DNA of 64,000 nucleotides from Catalinimonas alkaloidigena (GCF_900100765.1 NZ_FNFO01000013.1:62001-126000), one strand, 5' to 3'; positions 45,096 to 54,309 are shown, counted from the stretch's first letter. Notes: generated by a model from the sequence alone, not told the origin. Numbers and translations: made by a program.

Positions 45096-46475
45096 TCACT
45101 TCCCGATGCAGAACTTCGAGAAGATATTGGCCAACAGATCGTCGGTGGTGATTTCGCCGGTGATTTCGCCAAGGTGGTGAAGCGACTGACGGATGTCCAT
45201 GGCCAAGAAGTCGCCGGTGACGCCCGCGTCGAGGCTGGCCAGTACCTGGTCGAGGGCCTCGCGGGTTTTCAGGAGGCTTTCGTAGTGGCGCAGGTTGGTG
45301 ACGGTGGTGTTACCGGTCCGGAACTCCTGCAGGTCGACGGTGGCGAGCAGGCGTTGCTGGAGGGCCTCCAGCCCTTCACCGGTAGCGGCCGAGAGAAACA
45401 AGAGATCTGCAATGGACTGAAAAGCACTGCGTTGCACTGCGGACAACTGGTCCACCTTGTTGGCGATAGGCACCACGGGCGTACCGGTTTCGCGGATGGT
45501 AGCCAGGACGTCCGGGATTTCGGCCGGGTCGGTGTCGGTGGCATCGAACAGGTAAAGGATCAGCGAAGCCTGCCGCATCTTTTCCTGGGTGCGTTGCACG
45601 CCCAGTGCTTCGATGGTGTCCTGCGTTTCGCGCAGGCCTGCCGTGTCGATGAAGCGGAAGGTGACACCCCCCACCACCAGCTCGTCTTCAATAAAATCGC
45701 GGGTCGTGCCGGGAATGTCCGAGACGATGGCTTTCTCTTCGTTGAGCAGCTTATTTAATAAGGTAGATTTTCCGGCGTTGGGTTTGCCCACGATCACGGT
45801 CGGGACCCCGTTCTTGATCACATTGCCCAGATCGAACGAGCGGATCAGCCCGTCGATCACGCGGTGCAGGTCCCGAATCAGGGTGCGCAGGTCGTCCCGG
45901 TTTGCAAATTCCACGTCCTCTTCGCCGAAGTCCAGTTCCAGCTCAACCATCGACGCGAAGTGAACCAGCTTTTCGCGCAGCTCGTGCAGTTCGCGCGAAA
46001 AACCGCCGCGCATCTGGTGCAGGGCGGCCCGGTGTGCGGTTTCCGATTCGGCCGCGATGAGGTCGCCGACGGCTTCGGCCTGGGCCAGGTCGAACTGGCC
46101 GTTCAGAAAGGCCCGCTTGGTGAACTCACCGGGTTGGGCCATGCGCGCGCCCTGGCGAATGAACAATTGCACCAGCCGACGGACAATGTAATTGGACCCG
46201 TGGCAGGAAATCTCCACCACATCTTCGCGTGTAAACGACCGGGGGGCCTTGTACAAACTGACTACCACTTCATCGACAATATCGTCACCGTCGCGAATGG
46301 TGCCGAAGTGTAACGTGTGTGACGGCTGGGCTTGCAGATCTTTGGCCGGAAAAACGCGATTGCACAGGGCAATGGCGTCAGGTCCCGAGAGGCGGACGAT
46401 GGCCAGGGCGGCGGTGCCGGGCGCAGTAGCCGGCGCCACGATGGTATCTTGATGATGGAGAAGAGACGTGTGCAT
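45096..46475 (-). CDS. mnmE: tRNA uridine-5-carboxymethylaminomethyl(34) synthesis GTPase
   Basis: This 459-residue GTPase, with MnmG, modifies the wobble uridine of several tRNAs. The N-terminal formyl-THF-binding domain carries DTIVAPATAPGTAALAIVRLSG. The central helical domain and an inserted G domain follow: GKPNAGKS (230-237), the GTTRD K-loop region, DTAG (277-280) and NKVD. The C-terminal FCIGK motif with its functional Cys is intact. The start at the ATG at 46475 matches the family; an upstream in-frame ATG at 46580 adds unrelated residues and precedes the promoter box. The gene ends at the border of the AT-rich island. Confidence 0.96.
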   Translation of the reverse strand: MHTSLLHHQDTIVAPATAPGTAALAIVRLSGPDAIALCNRVFPAKDLQAQPSHTLHFGTIRDGDDIVDEVVVSLYKAPRSFTREDVVEISCHGSNYIVRRLVQLFIRQGARMAQPGEFTKRAFLNGQFDLAQAEAVGDLIAAESETAHRAALHQMRGGFSRELHELREKLVHFASMVELELDFGEEDVEFANRDDLRTLIRDLHRVIDGLIRSFDLGNVIKNGVPTVIVGKPNAGKSTLLNKLLNEEKAIVSDIPGTTRDFIEDELVVGGVTFRFIDTAGLRETQDTIEALGVQRTQEKMRQASLILYLFDATDTDPAEIPDVLATIRETGTPVVPIANKVDQLSAVQRSAFQSIADLLFLSAATGEGLEALQQRLLATVDLQEFRTGNTTVTNLRHYESLLKTREALDQVLASLDAGVTGDFLAMDIRQSLHHLGEITGEITTDDLLANIFSKFCIGK

Positions 46476-46485
46476 AACGGTACGG

Positions 46486-46493
46486 CAAAGATA
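46486..46493 (-). promoter_or_regulatory. -7 box (TATCTTTG) of mnmE
   Basis: TATCTTTG on the minus strand lies 10 bases upstream of the ATG. No TTG is found at the expected -33 spacing. It supports the start at 46475, with a short or absent leader. Confidence 0.55.
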
Positions 46494-46637
46494 CACGGAA
46501 TCAGGGCGATCAGTTCCTGAACCCTCTCTCGCTGCATACCCAACAGTTGCGTTGCCGCGCTGCCCGTCTGTGCAACGCAAAATGTCCTACTCATCGGTCG
46601 ACAAGTAGGACAGGGTAAGAGGCTGCCGTGTGCCCGG

Positions 46638-47204
46638 TCAGGGGGTGGGCACCGTGTAACTTTTTTCGTATTTCTCCCAGGGCGTATCCTTAAAATGATC
46701 GCTTCCGAAATAGGAGAGCACTTTCAGAAACTCAGGGGCTTTCATGTACCCCGGCACCGGCTGAATCAGGTTCATCTCCTCGTCGAGGTAGACGGTGGTG
46801 GGGAAGCTCAGTTTGCCGTTCAGCAGCGCGGCGGCCAGTTCGTGGTAACCGTTACGTCCGCTCGGTACAAATTTGAACGTCTGTCCTTTGAACTGGATCG
46901 GGTCTTTGCCTTCGGCATCGAACTTGACGGCGTAGAAGTTCTCGTTCATGTACTTGACCACTTCCGGGTCAGAAAAGGTCGTCTGGTCCATTCGCTTGCA
47001 CCAGCCGCACCAGTCGGTGTAGACGTCGAGAAATACCTTCTTGGGGTTTTTCTGGTTCAGGGCCATCGCTTCCTCAAAGGTGAGCCAGTTGATCTGCTCG
47101 GCCGGGGCCGTTGCCGCCGGGTCAGAAAACGTAAAAGCACTAGCGAGCATGCCGCTCAGCACCACAAACAAAAAGGCCAATTTTTGGGTGAGGGTATGGA
47201 TCAT
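46638..47204 (-). CDS. Exported thioredoxin-family protein
   Basis: This 188-residue protein starts with a signal peptide (KLAFLFVVLSGMLASAFTF). The mature part is a thioredoxin fold with the redox motif WCGWCK (about residues 65-70) in VFLDVYTDWCGWCKRMDQTTF, followed by NENFYAVKFDAEG and the cis-proline segment SFPTTVYLDEE. This layout is that of Bacteroidota DUF255/thioredoxin_7-like proteins, which act as periplasmic thiol-disulfide reductants. Its partner is unknown. Confidence 0.88.
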   Translation of the reverse strand: MIHTLTQKLAFLFVVLSGMLASAFTFSDPAATAPAEQINWLTFEEAMALNQKNPKKVFLDVYTDWCGWCKRMDQTTFSDPEVVKYMNENFYAVKFDAEGKDPIQFKGQTFKFVPSGRNGYHELAAALLNGKLSFPTTVYLDEEMNLIQPVPGYMKAPEFLKVLSYFGSDHFKDTPWEKYEKSYTVPTP

Positions 47205-47565
47205 AGGAGAAACGGTTGCTTAATGGGAAAACGACTAAGGAGTAGCAAGTTAAATGCCATTTCGTTGGAAAGCAGTCGTCAGGGAGACAAACGCTTACGA
47301 TGCAAGCGGTGTCTAGTGTTAAAAGGAATTTCCGCGGCAGAAGGTTCAACGGCCCGCTATGAGGAATGTAAGAGCCCGTTAGCGTATAAAAATCCATGCA
47401 CAATCGTGTAGATCTACGCACAGTCGTCATGACGCGATGGAGCGTGATGCTATACGACGACAGGGAACAAGCGTAGATAAAAACATCTTCTGTCTAGCGT
47501 TAAAGCAAAGCCATACCCTAAACAATGGCGTGGTTCTATAAACTATCTTGATTATGTTAATTTAG
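47205..47565. other. Intergenic region with a short direct repeat
   Basis: No gene is seen in 361 bases. Two direct repeats TGTCTAGYGTTAAA lie at 47310-47323 and 47491-47504, differing at one base. No promoter or terminator is evident. Confidence 0.4.
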
Positions 47566-48228
47566 CTACGAATCAACCGAGACGTAAATGTTCTCGCCCA
47601 CTTCGCGGGAAACGATTTGCGATGGACGCGCTTCGATGCTGATTTCCAGCGACTGATCAAATTCCACACGGTCCAGGACCTGCACACGCGCCCCAATGGT
47701 AATCGCCAGCTTGTCGAGGTATTGCAAAAAGAGGGGAGAGGTTTCGCGGACACCTTCTACGGTCAGGGGCTGATGGTGCGGGGCTTCGTTGAGCGGCAGG
47801 CGAGGGGTGGCCTGAATGCGCCCACGCTGATCGGGAATCGGGTCTCCGTGCGGATCGAACTGGGGATAGCCCAGCAGTTCGTCAAGGCGTTCGATCAGTA
47901 GCGGCGACTGAATGTGCTCTAATTGCTCGGCAACCTCGTGCACCTGGTCCCACTGAAATTTAAGTTTCTCGACCAGAAACGTTTCCCAGAGGCGGTGCTT
48001 GCGGATCACCTGCAAGGCAATGGCCTGCCCGCTGTCGGTCAGCGATACCCCCTGATACTTTATATAATGAATAAGGTCCTTCGCGGCCAGCTTGCGTAGC
48101 ATGTCGGTGACGGAGGCAGGGCGGGTGTCTACAGCTTCGGCAATGGCGTTGGTAGAGACCGAAGCGGTGTCTCCTTCGGTGAGGTGGTAAATGGCCTTCA
48201 GGTAGTTCTCTTCCGTGTAGGTAAACAT
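47566..48228 (-). CDS. DtxR/MntR-family metal-dependent repressor
   Basis: This 220-residue regulator has an N-terminal winged helix (YTEENYLKAIYHLTEGDTASVSTNAIAEAVDTRPASVTDMLRKLA). A metal-binding dimerisation domain follows (HRLWETFLVEKLKFQWDQVHEVAEQLEHIQSPLLIERLDELLGYPQFDPHGDPIP). A C-terminal FeoA/SH3-like domain ends it. It should repress iron or manganese uptake genes when loaded with metal. Bacteroidota members are usually annotated as MntR-like. The start at 48228 (MFTYTEENYLKAI) is supported by a promoter box at 48247-48254, which excludes the ATG at 48249. No transporter gene is adjacent. Confidence 0.92.
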   Translation of the reverse strand: MFTYTEENYLKAIYHLTEGDTASVSTNAIAEAVDTRPASVTDMLRKLAAKDLIHYIKYQGVSLTDSGQAIALQVIRKHRLWETFLVEKLKFQWDQVHEVAEQLEHIQSPLLIERLDELLGYPQFDPHGDPIPDQRGRIQATPRLPLNEAPHHQPLTVEGVRETSPLFLQYLDKLAITIGARVQVLDRVEFDQSLEISIEARPSQIVSREVGENIYVSVDS

Positions 48229-48246
48229 AATCGAGGTCAAAGAAAA

Positions 48247-48254
48247 CAAAGATA
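48247..48254 (-). promoter_or_regulatory. -7 box (TATCTTTG) of the DtxR-family gene
   Basis: TATCTTTG on the minus strand lies 18 bases upstream of the ATG at 48228, giving a short leader. No -33 TTG is apparent. Confidence 0.6.
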
Positions 48255-48301
48255 AGGAGGGGCAGGAAGATTGCGGCGAAAGAAGGATTAATTAGACGTG
48301 C

Positions 48302-49441
48302 CTAAAAAATGCCCAACGTACGCTTGACAAGGGCTACTAACGTGTGATGCTCCGAATTTTGCCAAAGCAATTTTGCTAAATCATGCTCTTCGGTAGACTT
48401 ATAAAAACTAAACACCTTTATATTGCTAATAATATTACTAATCTCATCTTTGCTAATATTGCTAAATATGGCAGATTGGTAAGGTTGTGCGATGGTTTCC
48501 CAATAGGGGTTAGGCGTCATGAGCACGGGTAGCCGATGCGCCATGTATTCGAACAGCTTGGTGGGAAAGGAGTAATCGACCGCCGGAGAGCGATGGTAAG
48601 GCAGCAGGCCTACGCCTGCGTGTCGTATTTCTGCCACGATTTGGTCATGTGGCACGGGCCGGTCCCCTCCTATGAGCCGAATGTACGGTTTCTGTGCCAC
48701 GGCGGCCTGCAAGCGCTGCCAGACGGATTCCTGTGCGCAGTAACCGATGATGGTCAGCCTGGTGTCCGGATCCAGTGCGTACGCCCTCTCGGCAAACGTA
48801 ATCGCATCGAACAAGCCGTAATGTTCTGCTAAAGTCCCGCTGAGCAGGAATCGGTTCCTTGGATTGTTCAGACAAGACGGCGGGTTTTCAAGAAAGGTCT
48901 GTTCTGGTTTGTATTTATTTTCTAAAATCGTAAACTTGTTCTGCACAAACGGAAGCTCGTTTTGGTAGTGCCGCTCGGCCAGCAGATACTGGTCTGTAAA
49001 GAGGCGAGTCCCCCACTCCAAAAGCCTGACAGATTGTCCTAAAATGGTGCGAATTCCCCTCGGCCAGACGTTTGTTTGCGTAATGTTCATCTGATAGTTC
49101 TCTAGTACATCGTAGTACATTTTTGCCCCGAATATTATTTTGTACGCAATCGTAACTAACTGATATTCAGGTGTATTGATGATGATGAGATCAGGTCTGA
49201 CTTGTAGTAGTTTTTTTGCATAATTCCATTGTGCCTTCAGGCGACCCCAACTCAATCGCTTGAAGGCCGGCAAAGGATGGAAAAACAGGGTAGCGGGGGC
49301 GTCAGGACGGGGAGCGGGGTAGCCGATCACGTGAATGTGGGCGTTGGGGAGCGCTGCCAGGCTTAACCCGATTTTTGCATACATTCGCGTGTCGTTGATC
49401 GGTTTCAGGACCGAGGCAAGGACAATAATCGTTTTTTTCAC
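48302..49441 (-). CDS. Glycosyltransferase family 4-like protein
   Basis: The protein has about 379 residues with two Rossmann-like domains of the GT-B fold. The first carries DLIIINTPEYQLV and the second FLLSGTLAEHYGLFDAI, then RLTIIGYC and FPTKLFEYMAHRLPVLMTPNP, where the Glu binds the nucleotide-sugar. It probably transfers a sugar in surface polysaccharide synthesis. The GTG at 49441 (KKTIIVLASV follows) is preferred; the ATG at 49465 adds 8 residues and would overlap the first bases of divergent dapD. The 3' part is locally AT-rich (ISKDEISNIISNIKVF). No other polysaccharide genes are nearby. Confidence 0.82.
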   Translation of the reverse strand: MKKTIIVLASVLKPINDTRMYAKIGLSLAALPNAHIHVIGYPAPRPDAPATLFFHPLPAFKRLSWGRLKAQWNYAKKLLQVRPDLIIINTPEYQLVTIAYKIIFGAKMYYDVLENYQMNITQTNVWPRGIRTILGQSVRLLEWGTRLFTDQYLLAERHYQNELPFVQNKFTILENKYKPEQTFLENPPSCLNNPRNRFLLSGTLAEHYGLFDAITFAERAYALDPDTRLTIIGYCAQESVWQRLQAAVAQKPYIRLIGGDRPVPHDQIVAEIRHAGVGLLPYHRSPAVDYSFPTKLFEYMAHRLPVLMTPNPYWETIAQPYQSAIFSNISKDEISNIISNIKVFSFYKSTEEHDLAKLLWQNSEHHTLVALVKRTLGIF

Positions 49442-49463
49442 GCCTGAAAGATAATTAGTTTCC

Positions 49464-50282
49464 ATGCAGGAGATTCAAGCTCTGATTGAGGCGGCCTGGG
49501 AAGACCGGAGCCGTTTGCAAGACCCAGAGGTGGTCAAAACCATTGATTTTATCATCGAAGAACTCGACAAAGGCCGTCTGCGCGTGGCGCAGCCCCTCGA
49601 TGACGGTTCGTGGCAGGTGAACGACTGGGTGAAGAAGGCCGTGATCCTTTATTTCCCTTTGCGGAAGATGGAGGTGATCGAATGCCCCCCATTCGAGTAC
49701 CATGACAAAATGCAGTTAAAGCAAAACTATAAGCAACAAGGCGTAAGAGTCGTACCCCCAGCCACAGCACGCTACGGCGCTTACCTGTCGAAAGGGGTGA
49801 TTCTGATGCCCTCGTACGTGAACATCGGGGCCTACGTGGACGAGGGAACCATGGTCGATACGTGGGCGACAGTCGGGAGCTGCGCCCAGGTCGGAAAAGG
49901 CGTGCACCTGAGTGGTGGCGTCGGTGTTGGCGGGGTGCTGGAGCCGGTGCAGGCCGCGCCGGTCATCATCGAAGACGGTGCGTTTATTGGTTCGCGCTGC
50001 ATTCTGGTGGAAGGCGTTCGGGTCGGGAAGGAAGCGGTGCTTGGTGCGAACGTAACGATCACCGGTTCGTCGAAAATTATCGACGTGACGGGCGACGAAC
50101 CAAAAGAATACAAGGGATACGTGCCGGAACGGTCGGTCGTGATCCCCGGTAGCTATACTAAAAAGTTTCCAGCGGGTGAGTTTCAAGTGCCTTGTGCGCT
50201 CATCATTGGCAAACGAAAAGCCAGCACCGATCTAAAGACTTCGCTAAACGACGCCCTGCGTACTAATGACGTGGCGGTGTAG
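49464..50282 (+). CDS. dapD: 2,3,4,5-tetrahydropyridine-2,6-dicarboxylate N-succinyltransferase
   Basis: This 272-residue enzyme transfers succinyl from succinyl-CoA in the DAP/lysine pathway. An N-terminal helical domain is followed by a left-handed beta helix of hexapeptide repeats (GVILMPSYVNIGAYVDEGTMVDTWATVGSCAQVGKGVHLSGG) and a C-terminal GKRKASTDLKTSLNDALR tail. The length matches the family. Its ATG at 49464 is almost back-to-back with the leftward glycosyltransferase gene, so promoter elements must lie inside that gene. A terminator follows. Confidence 0.96.
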   Translation: MQEIQALIEAAWEDRSRLQDPEVVKTIDFIIEELDKGRLRVAQPLDDGSWQVNDWVKKAVILYFPLRKMEVIECPPFEYHDKMQLKQNYKQQGVRVVPPATARYGAYLSKGVILMPSYVNIGAYVDEGTMVDTWATVGSCAQVGKGVHLSGGVGVGGVLEPVQAAPVIIEDGAFIGSRCILVEGVRVGKEAVLGANVTITGSSKIIDVTGDEPKEYKGYVPERSVVIPGSYTKKFPAGEFQVPCALIIGKRKASTDLKTSLNDALRTNDVAV

Positions 50283-50318
50283 TTTGTTTTGCTAAAAATA
50301 TCACTTGGTTGTAATACT

Positions 50319-50358
50319 AAAAGCGGCGTGTCTGATAGCCAGGCACGCCGCTTTTGCT
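50319..50358 (+). terminator. Rho-independent terminator after dapD
   Basis: A 12-bp stem AAAAGCGGCGTG/CACGCCGCTTTT with a 13-base loop lies about 40 bases past the dapD stop. Confidence 0.85.
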
Positions 50359-50460
50359 TTGGCGATCGCGCTAATCCGGAGGGGATGGATTCGAGCGCTC
50401 TAAAAATCAAGAAGCCGTATCACCGCTACGGTGTTTGTCTTGGTAGAAGCAGTACGTTTA

Positions 50461-51375
50461 CTACCGCAGTGATTTGCGGAATTGCTCCGCCACTACCAAT
50501 TCCTTGGTACCGTGGGACGGCCCCCCGTGACTCCAGTCATAGAAGCCACCGCCCGATTTGATGCCCAACCGACCGGCCGTCACCATGTTGACGAGTAAAG
50601 GGCAGGGGGCGTATTTCGGTTGACCAAAGCCTTCCTGCAACACACGCATGATCGACAGACAGACGTCCAGACCGATGAAGTCGGCCAGTTGCAGCGGCCC
50701 CATCGGATGGGCCATGCCGAGTTTCATGACGGTATCGATTTCTTCTACGCCCGCGACCCCTTCAAAAAGCGTATAGATCGCTTCGTTGATCATCGGCATC
50801 AGGACGCGATTCGAAACGAAGCCGGGGTAATCGTTCACTTCCGTCGGTGTCTTCCCGAGTTGGTGGGCCAGCGCCATGATCTGTTGCGTGACGGCATCGG
50901 AGGTGGAGAAGCCCCGGATCACCTCTACGAGTTGCATCACCGGTACCGGATTGAAGAAGTGCATCCCGATCACCTGAGCGGGGCGCTTCGTCACGGCCGC
51001 GATTCGCGTGATGGCGATAGACGAGGTATTGGTAGCCAGAATCGTCTCTGGCGGGCAGACGTCGTCCAGTTGCCGGAAAATTTTCTCTTTTATGGCGAAG
51101 TTCTCGGATGCGGCCTCCACGACGAGTTCCGCCCCTTTTACGCCGGACGGAAGGTCGGTGCTGGTCCGAATCCGGTCCAGCGTCTGTTGTTTCCCGGCGG
51201 CATCCAGAATCGCTTTTTTCACCTGCCGGTCCAGGTTCTTTTCGATAGTTTGGAGGGCTTTCCCAAGCGCCTGTTCGGAGACGTCAATCAGCGTTACGTT
51301 GTGTTCGTGCTGGGCGAAGACGTGCGCGATGCCGTTGCCCATCGTGCCCGCCCCGATCACTGCAATGTTTTTCAT
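50461..51375 (-). CDS. 3-hydroxyacyl-CoA (3-hydroxybutyryl-CoA) dehydrogenase
   Basis: This 304-residue NAD-dependent enzyme oxidises 3-hydroxyacyl-CoA. The N-terminal Rossmann motif is VIGAGTMGNGIAHVFA. The family signature IGMHFFNPVPVMQLVEVI contains the catalytic His, with Asn and Ser in NTSSIAITRIA and the C-terminal domain NDYPGFVSNRVLMPMINEA. It is the stand-alone short form, as in butyrate or fatty-acid metabolism. The start at the ATG at 51375 (MKNIAVIGAG) is chosen; an upstream in-frame ATG at 51435 lacks family similarity. A TATCTTTA box lies about 25 bases upstream. No acyl-CoA genes are adjacent. Confidence 0.93.
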   Translation of the reverse strand: MKNIAVIGAGTMGNGIAHVFAQHEHNVTLIDVSEQALGKALQTIEKNLDRQVKKAILDAAGKQQTLDRIRTSTDLPSGVKGAELVVEAASENFAIKEKIFRQLDDVCPPETILATNTSSIAITRIAAVTKRPAQVIGMHFFNPVPVMQLVEVIRGFSTSDAVTQQIMALAHQLGKTPTEVNDYPGFVSNRVLMPMINEAIYTLFEGVAGVEEIDTVMKLGMAHPMGPLQLADFIGLDVCLSIMRVLQEGFGQPKYAPCPLLVNMVTAGRLGIKSGGGFYDWSHGGPSHGTKELVVAEQFRKSLR

Positions 51376-51551
51376 GTGCTCGATTTTCAGGTTGTGTGGG
51401 GTAAAGATAGGCAAGCCGACGCCGAACAGCTGCAAAAGTGCCTCGCAGCGTTTCGCGGAGGAGCACGACGTTTTGGAAGAGCGGAGCCAGGAAGGGCAAT
51501 AATACGTCGCTGCGTCGCCACGGAGCGTTTCTGGGGCAACGCAGCGGAAGA

Positions 51552-52886
51552 TTACTCCGTCAGCAACCGGCGCTCGGCGCTTTCGGAGCGCTCGAAGTGA
51601 AACTCGTGGAGAAGGGCGTCCATTTTGGCGGCAATGGGATCGTTCCCCGGATTGCCGATGCTGCCTTCGTGCGTGTGGTGCACCGTTTTCTCGGGGTTAA
51701 ATTGCCCGTTGGCGATGGCCTGTCCCACTTTTTTGTACGCATCGCGGAACGGCACGCCACTCAATACCTCCTTGTTTACTTCCTCGACACTGAACAGGTA
51801 CCGGTAGCGGTCGTCGTCCAGAATGTCGGTGCGCACGCGGATGTTTTCCAGCATCAGGTCGCACATCTGCAGACAGGCGCGGGCGTCGGCGAACGATGGA
51901 ATGAACGATTCTTTCACCAGTTGCAGGTCGCGGTGGTAGCCGGAAGGCAGGTTGGCCGTCAGCATCCCGATCTCGTTCGGCAGGGCCTGCAAGCGGTTTC
52001 CCCGGGCACGGATCAGCTCCCAGACGTCCGGGTTTTTCTTGTGAGGCATGATGCTGGAGCCCGTCGTCAGTTCGTCGGGAAACGAAATAAACCCGAAATT
52101 CTGGCTCATGTACAGCGTCGCGTCCATCGCCAGCCGGGCCAGCGTCCCGCCGAGCGAAGCCAGCGCAAACGCGACCGTCCGTTCTACTTTGCCCCGGCCC
52201 ATCTGCGCGTACACCACGTTCCAGTTCAGTCGTTCGAAGCCCAGCAGGTCGGTCGTCATCTGGCGGTTCAGCGGAAAGGACGAGCCGTAGCCCGCCGCCG
52301 AGCCGAGCGGATTCTGATCGTTGATGCGGTAAGCGGCCAGCAGCAGTTGCAGGTCGTCGGTCAGACTTTCGGCGTAGGCCCCAAACCACAACCCGAACGA
52401 CGAGGGCATGGCGACCTGAAAGTGCGTGTAGCCGGGCAGCAGCACCTGGCGGTGTTTTTCGCTGAGAATGATCAGGCGGTTAAACAACATGCGGATGTCC
52501 TGTACCAGGTGCCGCAACTCGCCGCGAATGAACAGCTTCAGGTCGACCAGCACCTGATCGTTCCGCGACCGCCCGCTGTGGACTTTTTTGCCCATGTCGC
52601 CCAGCTTCCGCGTGAGCATCAGCTCCACCTGCGAATGCACGTCCTCGATGCCCTCCTCAATGGCAAACTCACCCGCCTCGATGTTCCGGTGAATGGCCCG
52701 CAACTCCGTCGTCAGCGTCCCCAATTCCTCCTGCGTCAGCAGCCCGATGCTTTGCAGCATACGAATGTGCGCCAGCGTCCCCAGCACGTCCCAGGGGGCG
52801 AGGTAGAGGTCCATTTCGCGGTCGCGACCGACAGTAAATTGTTCGATGGCCTGGTGGGTGGCGGTGCCTTTGTCCCAGAGTTTCAT
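51552..52886 (-). CDS. argH: Argininosuccinate lyase
   Basis: This 444-residue enzyme splits argininosuccinate into arginine and fumarate. The signature GSSIMPHKKNP lies at 276-286, with the catalytic Ser at 277. His154 in PGYTHFQVAMP and the SGRSRNDQ segment (104-110) are intact. The length fits the family. The M20 deacetylase upstream on the same strand probably acts one or two steps earlier in the same pathway, but 352 bases of repeat-containing sequence separate them. Confidence 0.96.
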   Translation of the reverse strand: MKLWDKGTATHQAIEQFTVGRDREMDLYLAPWDVLGTLAHIRMLQSIGLLTQEELGTLTTELRAIHRNIEAGEFAIEEGIEDVHSQVELMLTRKLGDMGKKVHSGRSRNDQVLVDLKLFIRGELRHLVQDIRMLFNRLIILSEKHRQVLLPGYTHFQVAMPSSFGLWFGAYAESLTDDLQLLLAAYRINDQNPLGSAAGYGSSFPLNRQMTTDLLGFERLNWNVVYAQMGRGKVERTVAFALASLGGTLARLAMDATLYMSQNFGFISFPDELTTGSSIMPHKKNPDVWELIRARGNRLQALPNEIGMLTANLPSGYHRDLQLVKESFIPSFADARACLQMCDLMLENIRVRTDILDDDRYRYLFSVEEVNKEVLSGVPFRDAYKKVGQAIANGQFNPEKTVHHTHEGSIGNPGNDPIAAKMDALLHEFHFERSESAERRLLTE

Positions 52887-53238
52887 GTGGCGTAGCGTTT
52901 ATAACGTAAGGGTAGAAGCTTCCTGTGAGGCACGAAAGTAAAGAATCGGGAGAGAATAGGGCGGAGCGTAAGCGAATGAGTGGATTATTGAATGAGCGAA
53001 TGAGTGAAGAGCGCGGGGCGGTTGACGCAAAGAGCAGAGCGCAGGGAGTTTAGAGCTTAAAGTTCAAAGCTGAACGTGTAAAGAACAGGTACGTTGCCTA
53101 CTTCTTTTACCCACGAACCGAATACACCAACAACTCAGTAACGAATAAACAGCGTTCCACTCTAGGCTTTAAACCGCCCGGCGGCCTGTTCTGAACTCAT
53201 AACTCTGAACTCATAACTCTGAACTCGTAACGCTGAAC
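52887..53238. other. Intergenic region with short repeats
   Basis: No gene is supported here. The left part has scattered GAATGAG repeats (about 52973-53015). The right part is a tandem array, listed separately. Frames reading through it (for example 53162-53695, minus) show only the low-complexity translation of the repeat. Confidence 0.5.
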
Positions 53239-53240
53239 TC
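53191..53240. repeat. 14-bp tandem repeat abutting the deacetylase stop codon
   Basis: The unit CTGAACTCATAACT occurs at 53191 and 53205, with a variant CTGAACTCGTAACG at 53219 and a partial copy CTGAACTC at 53233 that runs into the stop codon (53239-53241). Confidence 0.85.
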
Positions 53241-54309
53241 AATGGATCGCCAGTCCTTCCAGCAATCGGATGTAGAGGTCGATGCCTTCCTGCAACTCGG
53301 ACGGGCGGATAAATTCGTCGGCGGTGTGGGACCGGGCCGAATCGCCGGGACCGATTTTGAGGGTCGGAAAGGGCATGAGCGCCTGATCGGACAGGGTCGG
53401 CGAGCCGTAATGCGACAAGCCGAGCGACAAACCACGTTGCACCACCGGATGGTCCAGCGGCAACCCCGACGGGTTCAGCCGGGTAGAGCGGGGCTGGATG
53501 TCGCTGCGCACGTGCCGACGGATGATTTCCAGCGTCTCCAGATTCGAATAGCATTCGGTGGTGCGGACATCCACCACGAAGCGACAGCGGTCGGGGACGA
53601 CGTTGTGCTGCGACCCTGCTTCGATCTGCGTCACCGACATTTTGACTTTCCCCAGGTGAGGCGACACGTCTGGAAACTCGAACGTACGAAACCATTCTAC
53701 ATCGCGCAGGGCGTGGTAAATGGCGTTGTCGCCTTCGTCGCGGGCGGCGTGTCCGGCCTGGCCGTATGCCGTACCGTCCAGCACCATCAGCCCCTTTTCG
53801 GCGATGGCCATTTGCATCTGCGTCGGCTCTCCGACGATGCCCAGGGCAATCGGGCCGAGGGTGGGCAGAAGGCTCTCAATCCCGTTTTTACCCGAAATTT
53901 CCTCTTCGGCTGTGGCCGCCCAGATCAGGTTGTAAGGCCGGTCTGTTTGTGTTTCCAGGTGGCGAAAGGCAGCCAGCAGTGCCACCAGCGGTCCGCCGGC
54001 GTCGTTGCTGCCCAGGCCGTGCAGGCGATCTTCCTGTTCCGTGGGCGAGAAGGGATCGAGTGTCCAGCCCTGCGCGGGCTTCACCGTGTCGTGGTGCGAG
54101 TTGAGCAGCAGCGTGGGCCGTTCGTCGCGCCAGTCGGCCGAGCGCAGCCAGACGTTGTTCCCCTGCCGTTGTGGTGCATACCCTTTTTCCTGTAGAAAGG
54201 TGAACAGCAGGGCGGCGGTCGCTTCCTCTTCACGGCTGAACGAAGGCGTCGCGATGAGTTGCTTGAGGAGCTGGAGACTGTCGTCGAAAAGCGAAGCGGT
54301 TGCGGTCAT
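53239..54309 (-). CDS. M20-family deacetylase of arginine synthesis (ArgE-like)
   Basis: This 356-residue metallohydrolase has the zinc-site motifs of M20 peptidases: LLLNSHHDTVKP, GLGSNDAGGPLVALLAA, AATAEEEISGKNGIESLL with the Glu pair, and GPGDSARSHTADEF. Its closest group deacetylates N-acetylornithine or, in Bacteroidota, N-acetylcitrulline or the succinylated forms. The neighbouring argH supports an arginine role. The start at the ATG at 54309 (MTATASLFDDSL) is chosen; an upstream in-frame ATG at 54390 adds an unrelated Cys-rich tail. The exact acyl-amino acid cannot be decided from sequence. Confidence 0.87.
   Translation of the reverse strand: MTATASLFDDSLQLLKQLIATPSFSREEEATAALLFTFLQEKGYAPQRQGNNVWLRSADWRDERPTLLLNSHHDTVKPAQGWTLDPFSPTEQEDRLHGLGSNDAGGPLVALLAAFRHLETQTDRPYNLIWAATAEEEISGKNGIESLLPTLGPIALGIVGEPTQMQMAIAEKGLMVLDGTAYGQAGHAARDEGDNAIYHALRDVEWFRTFEFPDVSPHLGKVKMSVTQIEAGSQHNVVPDRCRFVVDVRTTECYSNLETLEIIRRHVRSDIQPRSTRLNPSGLPLDHPVVQRGLSLGLSHYGSPTLSDQALMPFPTLKIGPGDSARSHTADEFIRPSELQEGIDLYIRLLEGLAIH

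Noticed and set aside
53162-53695. 177-residue minus-strand frame
   Set aside because: It is an out-of-frame shadow of the M20 deacetylase extended through the tandem repeat.
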